A stretch of DNA of 13,029 nucleotides from Gammaproteobacteria bacterium (GTDB lineage Bacteria; Pseudomonadota; Gammaproteobacteria; Granulosicoccales; Granulosicoccaceae), in NCBI GenBank assembly GCA_020444765.1, contig JAGRHW010000058.1:1-13029 (forward strand). Direction: 5' to 3'. Numbering within the stretch: the first letter of the stretch is position 1; every line of letters begins with the position of its first letter. Below the pieces are notes generated by a model. It was given only the letters and a program-made list of their open reading frames with translations. It was not told where the DNA came from and did not search any database. The position numbers and the translations under genes are program-made. Below are positions 7,443 to 13,029 of this stretch, one piece after another.

Positions 7443-8420
7443 TCAGGCTTCGCTGCGGATTCGGGTTTCCCCATACATGACCTGCCCGGTTTGCTTGACC
7501 CGACAGAGTACCTCGTCATCCTCATCAATCGGCTTGGCGAAAGTATGGCTGAATCCGACATAAGCGTTTCTCGGGATATTCAGGCTCATCATGTTCGACC
7601 GCGGCTCGGTGGCGGAAACCTCCGCCACCACCTCGCCATTAAGGACGATTTCGAGTCGACTCGGGGTTTCCGGATTTTTTCCAAACGCCAAGCCTGCCAC
7701 CCTGCGGCGGTTCAACCCCCGTACAAAACCAAAGGTATAAGGCAAGCCTTGCTGCTGCATCGATAGACGCTTCTCGAAAATTTTCTTTGCAATGTCGTAG
7801 CGCATCATATCGTCGCCGTTTCTGCGCGCGATAAAGTCGTATTTTTTCTGATCCAGCTCGGCGATGGATCCAAATTGAGGCCGGTGATTTTTCGCCCCGG
7901 ACTTGGTGTTCAGTGACAGTTTCTCAAGCCCGGCACCGTAAAAATCATTGAACAGGTCTAGGGATTCGTTATAACGCTCTGTCAAACCCAGAAAACCATA
8001 CAATTCCAGCGGCAAGTTGCCAAGCAGACGGGTTTGCAAATTAGTAAACCGTTCCTCACGGATAAAATCGTCAAAACTGGATTCATAGCCCAGGTGCCTG
8101 ACGTAGTGCTCGAAATGCGATATGACCTGCTCCACGGGATGACGCATGAACGAAGTGATTGACAGACAACTGAATACAGGGTTGTATTTATCGACCCGAA
8201 CATGGCCGGTCAGGAGCTTTATTTTCTTTCTTCTTATGCGGTTATGCAGCTTGTATATATCAGGTTCCTGATAGACGAGTTTTTGCACGTCTTCACTGGT
8301 TACCCCGGAATGCCCGCCGTAATCCGAATAGATGTACTTAGCGCCGAAATATTTTTCCGCTGCAGTTCTGAAACTGGTTCCTGCAGTTTTCGGGACATGT
8401 ACAAAAAAAATGCTTTTCAT
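7443..8420 (-). CDS. PAPS-dependent sulfotransferase (Sulfotransfer_2-like) with C-terminal beta domain
   Basis: Enzymes of this class transfer sulfate from PAPS, usually onto a glycan hydroxyl. The 325-residue protein starts with the 5'-phosphosulfate-binding loop FVHVPKTAGTSF (residues 6-17), where the lysine is the expected catalytic residue. The 3'-phosphate motif FMRHPVEQVISHFEHY is at 91-106 with Arg93 and Ser101. TGHVRVDKY (71-79) and GLTERYNESLDLF (145-157) are typical of bacterial members. Residues ~232-325 look like a separate beta-rich domain (LEIVLNGEVVAEVSA, YVGFSHTF) similar in feel to accessory domains found on surface-glycan enzymes; its role is unknown. The gene lies 39 bases after the glycosyltransferase gene on the same strand and has a strong Shine-Dalgarno AAGGA, so both probably act on the same surface polysaccharide. 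Composition is AT-rich in the 5' half (22 G/C in the 60 bases from 8221), suggesting transfer. Confidence 0.88.
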   Translation of the reverse strand: MKSIFFVHVPKTAGTSFRTAAEKYFGAKYIYSDYGGHSGVTSEDVQKLVYQEPDIYKLHNRIRRKKIKLLTGHVRVDKYNPVFSCLSITSFMRHPVEQVISHFEHYVRHLGYESSFDDFIREERFTNLQTRLLGNLPLELYGFLGLTERYNESLDLFNDFYGAGLEKLSLNTKSGAKNHRPQFGSIAELDQKKYDFIARRNGDDMMRYDIAKKIFEKRLSMQQQGLPYTFGFVRGLNRRRVAGLAFGKNPETPSRLEIVLNGEVVAEVSATEPRSNMMSLNIPRNAYVGFSHTFAKPIDEDDEVLCRVKQTGQVMYGETRIRSEA

Positions 8421-8459
8421 TGTTTTCCTTCTTGTACTTTTATAGTTCCTTCCGGAGGG

Positions 8460-10724
8460 TTACGACTTGATCCGTGAGGTCTCGTCGGCCAACGTCAGAT
8501 TTGGACTGTAAGCCGGATCATGTGCCAGATCCGCCGACCATCTCAGTTTCATTCGCGCCACTTCGGAAAGAAAGCGTTTTTTCTTCTCGGGTGTATCCTC
8601 ATACCCTCTTGATTTGGATTCATGATGAATCAACTGTGCGTAAGGCGTCCACAGATTCCGGTAGCCCAGCTCCTTGACCCGCAGACAAAAGTCCACGTCA
8701 TTGAAGGCAACCCGAAAATTTTCCTCATCGAGTCCGCCGGTTTTTTCAAAAATATCCTTTCTGATCAGCAGACACGCCGCGGTGACCGCTGAATAATTCT
8801 GCGTCAGCAGGGCGCGGGAAAAATAACCGCCCTCACGCTCATTGATGCCCTTGAATATATGCCCGGCCACGCCACCGATGCCGAGCACCACGCCGGCATG
8901 CTGGATGGTCCGGTCCGGATAGAACAGTTTCGCACCGACACAGCCGATATCGGGGCGAATTGCCTGGGACACCATTTCGCCCAGCCATTCCGGGTTCAAG
9001 ACGTCGATATCGTTGTTGACCAGCGCAAGTATCTCGCCTTTTGCATGTCTGGCCCCGAAATTGTTGATAGCCGAATAATTAAACGGCTTGTCATATTTTA
9101 AAACCCTGATTTTCGGATGCTGCTGAATAAAATCCAGCCAGCGCAGGGTTTCTTCCTCATCACTCTGATTGTCGAGAATAATGATTTCGTAGTTTTTGTA
9201 AGCCGTTATGTTGATGATGCTTTCAACGCATGACTGTAAAACCTCCAGCATATTGCGTGTCGGAATCAACAATGACACCAGCGGCGGGGTTTCGGGTAAA
9301 GGAAAGCGAATACGGTAGGTATTCGGTTGACCGCCCATCTCGACGCTGACTGCCCCCCCGTCCAGCGACTCGAAATGATCTTCCAGCGCCTTGATACCGG
9401 CCGAAGTTGTATAGGACTTTTCCGCTGAGGCAAGTGCCGTCGAACCTTCGATAGCCCGCCAGTGATACAGAATATGCGGCACATGCACGATATTTTTAAA
9501 ACCCGCGGTCTTGGTCGCGCGTAACAGCAAGTCATAATCCTGACTGCCGTCGAAGCCCTTGCGAAACCCACCGGATTGTTCAAGCAATTCGCGGCGGAGC
9601 ATGGTGAAATGACAGATATAGTTATACGAATAGAATAAATCCTGATTCCAGTCAGGCTTGAAATAAGGATCAGCGCGGTTACCATCGAGGTCGATCTTGT
9701 CTTCGTCGCTGTAAAATATCTGTCCGTCGGGATTGGCGTTGACGGCCTTGACCATCGCGAACAAGGCATGCCCGGGCAATAGATCGTCGTGATCGAGAAA
9801 CGCGATAAAATCCCCTCTGGCCAGCGCCAGCGCATCGTTGGACGCCATGGCGATATTTTTATTGGTGTCAGAGAAGGTGACGCTTATGCGCCCATCCTGG
9901 CGGGCAAACTCTTCCAGGATCGGACGCACATGTTCGGCGGTGGAAGCATCGTCGGCGATGCACAGCTGCCAGTCTGTATAAGACTGCCGCTGCACGGAAT
10001 CGATGGCGTCGCGGAGCAAACGCTCGTCCGTATTGTAAACCGGCATAATCAGAGAAATACAAGGCTTGCTCTGAAAGCTGTCGATCTCGTTTTGCTGGGC
10101 AGCCCGGTCGCTGAACAGCGGCACCTCATACTTTCTTATCCAGCGTTCATAACTGACTTCATCAAACGTATCCTTGTAGGTTTCACGCAGCAGCTCGTCA
10201 AAGCCGATGCCGATATGCCCGGCGTCCTGCTCAAGCCGTGATTTGACCTGTTCCGGGGTAGCAGCATCCCTGACCAGATTTTTTTGACTGATCCTTTTCA
10301 GCATGCGGCTGTGGGCAAACTGAGCGGAGACAGGGATGATACGCAGACTGTCGACATTAAAGTCGGCTCTCGCGTTCAGGGGAGCAAGGCGAACCGCTTT
10401 GGGTTTCCGTTCGAAGTAGACCAGCCTTTTCAGTGTCTTGCCTGATCGCCCTTTTAGTTTGACAGTATCCTTTTCAACGAATCCGTCACCGAAATCGAAA
10501 TAAAACGTACTGTTCACCATTGCCATGGTGCCGCTCAGACAGGTTTCCAGCATATACCAGCCACGGCTCAGCGGGTACTTGAGTCGCAGACCAAAAACGG
10601 GCTCACAACTTTGTGAACACCATGCCCAGCTGTCGTGGTCGCTTTTCCTTAGCTGGCTTACAGGGAACAAGTTACGGGCGTTCTCAGCGAAAGCCATTCC
10701 AGCCAGGTATCGCAATGCAGACAT
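8460..10724 (-). CDS. Glycosyltransferase with two GT2 catalytic domains
   Basis: The 754-residue protein probably assembles O-antigen or capsule-like polysaccharide at the cytoplasmic side of the inner membrane; no transmembrane segment is evident. Residues ~30-140 form a beta-rich N-terminal domain (FGLRLKYPLSRGWYMLE, NSTFYFDFGDGF) common in this kind of protein. The first GT-A domain spans ~222-430: SLIMPVYNTDE, a DXD-type motif DHDD (311-314), and a catalytic-base region SQDYDLLLR (394-402). The second spans ~482-705: SLLIPTRNMLEVL, NNDID (570-574), and FNDVDFCLR (674-682). Both domains therefore look active and may add two different sugars, or alternate linkages, of a repeat unit. A Shine-Dalgarno AAGG lies eight bases before the ATG. 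The sulfotransferase gene follows on the same strand. The sugar donor and acceptor cannot be told from sequence. Confidence 0.93.
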   Translation of the reverse strand: MSALRYLAGMAFAENARNLFPVSQLRKSDHDSWAWCSQSCEPVFGLRLKYPLSRGWYMLETCLSGTMAMVNSTFYFDFGDGFVEKDTVKLKGRSGKTLKRLVYFERKPKAVRLAPLNARADFNVDSLRIIPVSAQFAHSRMLKRISQKNLVRDAATPEQVKSRLEQDAGHIGIGFDELLRETYKDTFDEVSYERWIRKYEVPLFSDRAAQQNEIDSFQSKPCISLIMPVYNTDERLLRDAIDSVQRQSYTDWQLCIADDASTAEHVRPILEEFARQDGRISVTFSDTNKNIAMASNDALALARGDFIAFLDHDDLLPGHALFAMVKAVNANPDGQIFYSDEDKIDLDGNRADPYFKPDWNQDLFYSYNYICHFTMLRRELLEQSGGFRKGFDGSQDYDLLLRATKTAGFKNIVHVPHILYHWRAIEGSTALASAEKSYTTSAGIKALEDHFESLDGGAVSVEMGGQPNTYRIRFPLPETPPLVSLLIPTRNMLEVLQSCVESIINITAYKNYEIIILDNQSDEEETLRWLDFIQQHPKIRVLKYDKPFNYSAINNFGARHAKGEILALVNNDIDVLNPEWLGEMVSQAIRPDIGCVGAKLFYPDRTIQHAGVVLGIGGVAGHIFKGINEREGGYFSRALLTQNYSAVTAACLLIRKDIFEKTGGLDEENFRVAFNDVDFCLRVKELGYRNLWTPYAQLIHHESKSRGYEDTPEKKKRFLSEVARMKLRWSADLAHDPAYSPNLTLADETSRIKS

Positions 10725-10931
10725 TCGTAAAGCCTTATAATTCTTTTAAAAACAGTGAGATAAGATATTTCTGAAAGAAATCTTCCGCTCTTCCAACTTG
10801 CTTTGTAAATGCAGGAAGTGAGCCAGAAATAAAAAAAAAAAGGCGGGATAAGTGCTGGAATCAGTGGGCTAAAATCAGTCGGAATGAAAGCCGGGGAGGC
10901 CTTATCCCCGAATGTTTTAGTCAACCTAAAC
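10725..10931. other. Non-coding, AT-rich stretch upstream of the glycosyltransferase gene
   Basis: This is part of a 545-base gene-free interval. It includes a run of 11 A at 10831-10841 (a T-tract on the minus strand, with no convincing stem before it) and a degenerate half repeat (TTATCCCCGAATGTTTTAG, 10902-10920) related to the array to the right. The minus-strand promoter of the glycosyltransferase gene should lie here, but no clear -35/-10 pair was recognised. Confidence 0.6.
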
Positions 10932-11261
10932 GTCATCCCCGAGTACTTTAGTCGGGGACCCATTACCTCCGCCGGACAGTCCGCTGCTGGATTCCCGATG
11001 GGGCTCGGGAATGACGAGTCAGGGGAAGCGTCATCCCCGAATGTTTTAGTCAGGGATCCATTACCTCCGTCGGACAGTCCGTTGCTGGATTCCCGATGGG
11101 GCTCGGGAATGACGGGTGAGGGGAAGTGTCGTCCCCGAATGCTTTAGTCAGGGATCCATGGCCTCCGTCGGACAGTCCGTTGCTGGATTCCCGATGGGGC
11201 TTGGGAATGACGGGTCAGGGGAAGTGTCATCCCCGAATGCTTTAGTCGGGGATCCAGCGTC
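10932..11261. repeat. 98-bp tandem array of paired REP/BIME-like palindromes
   Basis: Three full units (10932-11029, 11030-11127, 11128-11225) and a partial fourth (11226 to ~11261) repeat with a period of exactly 98 bases. Each unit carries two related palindromes in opposite orientation. Palindrome one has arms TCCCCGA/TCGGGGA around a nine-base loop, bounded by GTCA and TCCA. Palindrome two has arms TTCCCGA/TCGGGAA around TGGGGC and reads as the same element on the other strand. The arrangement resembles BIMEs, which are REP sequences in head-to-head pairs that can expand in tandem. The units differ by a few substitutions only, so amplification seems fairly recent. The array separates the lipoprotein gene from the glycosyltransferase gene. 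Frames across it are not genes. Confidence 0.9.
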
Positions 11262-11269
11262 TACACGTC

Positions 11270-11851
11270 TTAGCTTTCAGCCGGCCAGTGGCAATGCAGG
11301 AACGGGCTGACGTTACTGTCCGGGTCGAGACCGTGCTCGGCAATCAGGTAAAGAATCATGCCATGCCGTGTCCACCAGTACTGATTGCCCTCGTCACCTA
11401 GGTCGTCGGCGTAAACCCGTACATTGGCGGTCTCTGCGTCGTAATAGCCCCAGACATCAGTGCCGTCCTCGCGGACATAAAACAGCGATTCGTCATCGGT
11501 AAGCAACAGGGCCGGAGGCGTGACGGCGCTCAAGCCGACGCAGGACATCAGCTCGGCATAGACCGCTTCAAGCTGCTCGACATCGGTCAGAGCCGTAAGC
11601 GAGGCGGGGGAATAGGTGACGCGCATGCCGGTCTGGCCGGTTTCGGTATACACCTTGAGGACCGGGTCGTCGTCATTCGGCTCCTGTTGTTCGCCGCCGG
11701 AATCACCGCCGTCGTCGATGACATCGCCCTGTTTTGCCGGGGAATCCGAGTCGGAGCAGGACAGCGTCACCGCCGACAGAACGAAAAGCAGTAACAGTGT
11801 CGTGATTGATTGAAATAACCGCTGCATGAGATTGTCAGATTTGATGTTCAT
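11270..11851 (-). CDS. Small lipoprotein of unknown function
   Basis: I do not recognise the family. The 193-residue product begins with a lipoprotein-type signal: a short charged region, a hydrophobic core LLLLFVLSAV (19-28), and a cleavage region TLSC with Cys32 as the probable lipidated residue. The box is not ideal because Thr stands at -3. A low-complexity acidic linker rich in D, G, E and S follows (33-62), then a compact domain of ~130 residues with the cysteines Cys104 and Cys187. Near the end, WWTRHGMILYLIAEHG (159-174) and a final Cys resemble the layout of small secreted zincin-like proteins that carry HExxH, but here the glutamate and second histidine are missing (HGMIL). Any protease link is inference. 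The ATG at 11851 has GGGAG ten bases upstream; an ATG at 11827 is a less likely start. Serine after the cysteine favours outer-membrane sorting. Confidence 0.7.
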   Translation of the reverse strand: MNIKSDNLMQRLFQSITTLLLLFVLSAVTLSCSDSDSPAKQGDVIDDGGDSGGEQQEPNDDDPVLKVYTETGQTGMRVTYSPASLTALTDVEQLEAVYAELMSCVGLSAVTPPALLLTDDESLFYVREDGTDVWGYYDAETANVRVYADDLGDEGNQYWWTRHGMILYLIAEHGLDPDSNVSPFLHCHWPAES

Positions 11852-11877
11852 GATGGGCTCGCTCCCGTTATTTGATC

Positions 11878-11883
11878 ATTATA
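11878..11883 (-). promoter_or_regulatory. Possible -10 element of the lipoprotein gene
   Basis: A perfect TATAAT on the minus strand lies 26 bases before the ATG, in an AT-rich tract. No good -35 hexamer is found 16-18 bases further upstream, so this is only a candidate. Confidence 0.35.
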
Positions 11884-12045
11884 AAAATGCCGGGCTTCTG
11901 GAAGCTTGCTCACCTTATCACCTAACTTATATGTAATGTTATAGTCCCGATCGATTAGTGTAGACCACCGCGCAGAACTCGCCAGTACCCTCTTTTTTAG
12001 CCGGCACGCAAACACCGGCGATTCAACGCCTTAGGGTTTTGATAC

Positions 12046-12076
12046 AAAAATGGGGCCTGGCGGGGTGGAATTCCAG
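12046..12076 (-). terminator. Possible weak intrinsic terminator after the yejF-like gene
   Basis: On the minus strand, GGCTGG can pair with CCAGGCC (one bulge) across a 12-base loop, followed by CCATTTTTG. It starts about a dozen bases after the stop codon. The stem is short and imperfect. Confidence 0.3.
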
Positions 12077-12088
12077 CCTGCGGCGTAT

Positions 12089-13029
12089 TCAGGCCAGCTT
12101 GAAGTCAAACGCCGCGCTGATCAGCCGTTTGGTGTAATCCTGCTGCGGGTTTTCGAACAGTGAGCGGGCGCTGCCGGATTCGACCAGTTTGCCCTGATTC
12201 ATCACCAGGATCGAGTTGCTGATCGCCCGTACGACCTTCAGGTCATGACTGATAAACAGATAAGCCAGGCCGTATTTTTTCTGCAGATCCTTCAGCAACT
12301 CGATGACCTGTCCCTGAATGGAGCGGTCCAGCGCCGAGGTCGGCTCATCCAGCACCAGCAGCTTCGGCTTGAGAATCATCGCCCGCGCAATCGCAAAACG
12401 CTGCCGCTGACCACCGGAAAATTCATGCGGATAACGATGCCGCGATTCCGGATCGATACCGACCTCCTTGAGCGCCGCGACAACCTTGGCATCGAGTTCC
12501 GCCTCGTCATGATACAGCTTGTGCGCAAGCAGGCCTTCGGCAATGATCTGCGCGATGGACTGGCGCGGACTGAGACTGCCGAACGGGTCCTGGAAAACAA
12601 TCTGTAATTCCTTGCGAATACCCCGCAGCGCCTTGCCCTGAAAGCCATGCAGATCCTGGCCCAGATAAACGATCCGGCCCTTCGACTGAATCAGGCGCAG
12701 GGCGGCCAATGCAAGCGTGGTCTTGCCGGAGCCGCTCTCGCCGACGATGCCCAGTGTTTCGCCGGCCCGGATCCGGAACGACACGCCGTCGACCGCCTTG
12801 ACGTAATCCTTGACCCGGCCGAAAACACCACGCTTGAGGGGAAACCAGACACGCATATCCTCGCATTGCATGATCTCACCGGCATCGTCATGGAGCGGTT
12901 CGGCAGAGCCGGCCGGTTCGGCGGCCAGTAGTTCACGGGTGTATGCGTGCTGCGGATGCGAAAGCACATCGCCGGCCGCGCCCTGTTCGACGATTTCCCC
13001 GGCACGCATGACGCAAACCTGATCGGCGA
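12089..13029 (-). CDS. yejF: Double-cassette ABC transporter ATP-binding protein, YejF-like (5' end outside the window)
   Basis: The gene enters from the right edge: its frame is open to base 13029 and the first visible residues (ADQVCVMRAGEIVEQG, then HPQHAYTRELLAAEP) are the tail of a first ABC cassette. The second cassette is complete: Walker A GESGSGKTT (about 12716-12742), Q-loop FQDPFGSLSPRQS, signature FSGGQRQR (about 12400-12426), Walker B LLVLDEPTSALD (12326-12361) and H-loop ISHD, followed by the oligopeptide-family ending NPQQDYTKRLISAA. Alignment with E. coli YejF is strong across the whole second half (HRYP-EFSGGQRQR, AYLFISHDL-VVRA). YejF powers the YejABEF inner-membrane importer of peptides such as microcin C. 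Separate DppD/DppF-type proteins are excluded because two cassettes share one frame. The permease and binding-protein genes would be expected just beyond the right edge, upstream on this strand. Confidence 0.92.
   Translation of the reverse strand, partial: ADQVCVMRAGEIVEQGAAGDVLSHPQHAYTRELLAAEPAGSAEPLHDDAGEIMQCEDMRVWFPLKRGVFGRVKDYVKAVDGVSFRIRAGETLGIVGESGSGKTTLALAALRLIQSKGRIVYLGQDLHGFQGKALRGIRKELQIVFQDPFGSLSPRQSIAQIIAEGLLAHKLYHDEAELDAKVVAALKEVGIDPESRHRYPHEFSGGQRQRFAIARAMILKPKLLVLDEPTSALDRSIQGQVIELLKDLQKKYGLAYLFISHDLKVVRAISNSILVMNQGKLVESGSARSLFENPQQDYTKRLISAAFDFKLA

Noticed and set aside
7218..7766. 182-codon plus-strand frame spanning the end of rdgC and the end of the sulfotransferase gene
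   Set aside because: It overlaps two well supported genes in other frames and has no coherent protein character.
10658..10963. 101-codon minus-strand frame upstream of the glycosyltransferase
   Set aside because: It crosses the A-run and the repeat array and overlaps the glycosyltransferase start in another frame; the composition is not protein-like.
10932..11261. The tandem array as a CRISPR
   Set aside because: The period is 98 bases and the whole unit is conserved, so there are no variable spacers and no short repeat; no cas genes are present.
10884..11310. Overlapping plus-strand open frames across the 98-bp array (87 and 64 codons)
   Set aside because: They simply read through the tandem repeat, repeating the same peptide, with no start signals or domain character.
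12066..12075. Perfect palindrome TGGAATTCCA as an operator
   Set aside because: A ten-base palindrome downstream of a gene end has no promoter nearby and may only be part of the weak terminator-like fold.

Overview
The window looks like a chromosomal segment of a free-living gammaproteobacterium outside the Enterobacterales. AsnRS, the DNA polymerase III delta subunit, class 2 dihydroorotate dehydrogenase, RdgC and a YejF-type ATPase all read as gammaproteobacterial family members. Codon choice is moderately GC-rich. I cannot name the genus from sequence alone.

Layout from left to right. Positions 1-978 (+) hold the 3' end of a sensor histidine kinase whose visible N-terminal linker resembles the CbrA type of symporter-kinase fusion. 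It meets asnS tail to tail with a 4-base overlap. holA and asnS form a tight minus-strand operon (3405 to 975) with one base between them. Divergent from holA is an unrecognised exported protein (3495-4097, +). It was apparently once coupled to pyrD (4297-5319) by a TAGTG stop/start overlap. A 198-bp MITE-like element has inserted in a TA exactly at that junction. pyrD is followed by a DHH-family phosphoesterase gene (5328-6290) and then, after 220 bp, by rdgC (6511-7434).

Positions 7443-10724 (-) hold a two-gene surface-polysaccharide module: a 754-residue protein with two GT2 glycosyltransferase domains, then a PAPS-dependent sulfotransferase. Parts of it are visibly richer in AT than the housekeeping genes. 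Upstream lies a non-coding stretch (10725-11269) dominated by a 98-bp tandem array of paired, oppositely oriented palindromes, like REP/BIME elements. Beyond it are a small unrecognised lipoprotein gene (11851-11270, -) and the 3' two thirds of a yejF-like double-cassette ABC ATPase gene running in from the right edge (13029-12089, -).

The genes mostly serve separate pathways: signalling, tRNA charging and replication, pyrimidine synthesis, recombination control, surface glycan synthesis, and peptide uptake. The most unusual structure is the insertion between the exported-protein gene and pyrD. The element is an exact multiple of three, is open on both strands, begins with GTG in its terminal repeat, and recreates the TAGTG stop/start overlap on both sides. 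The 98-bp array is the second structure worth following up. No CRISPR array, RNA gene, prophage or transposase gene was seen.
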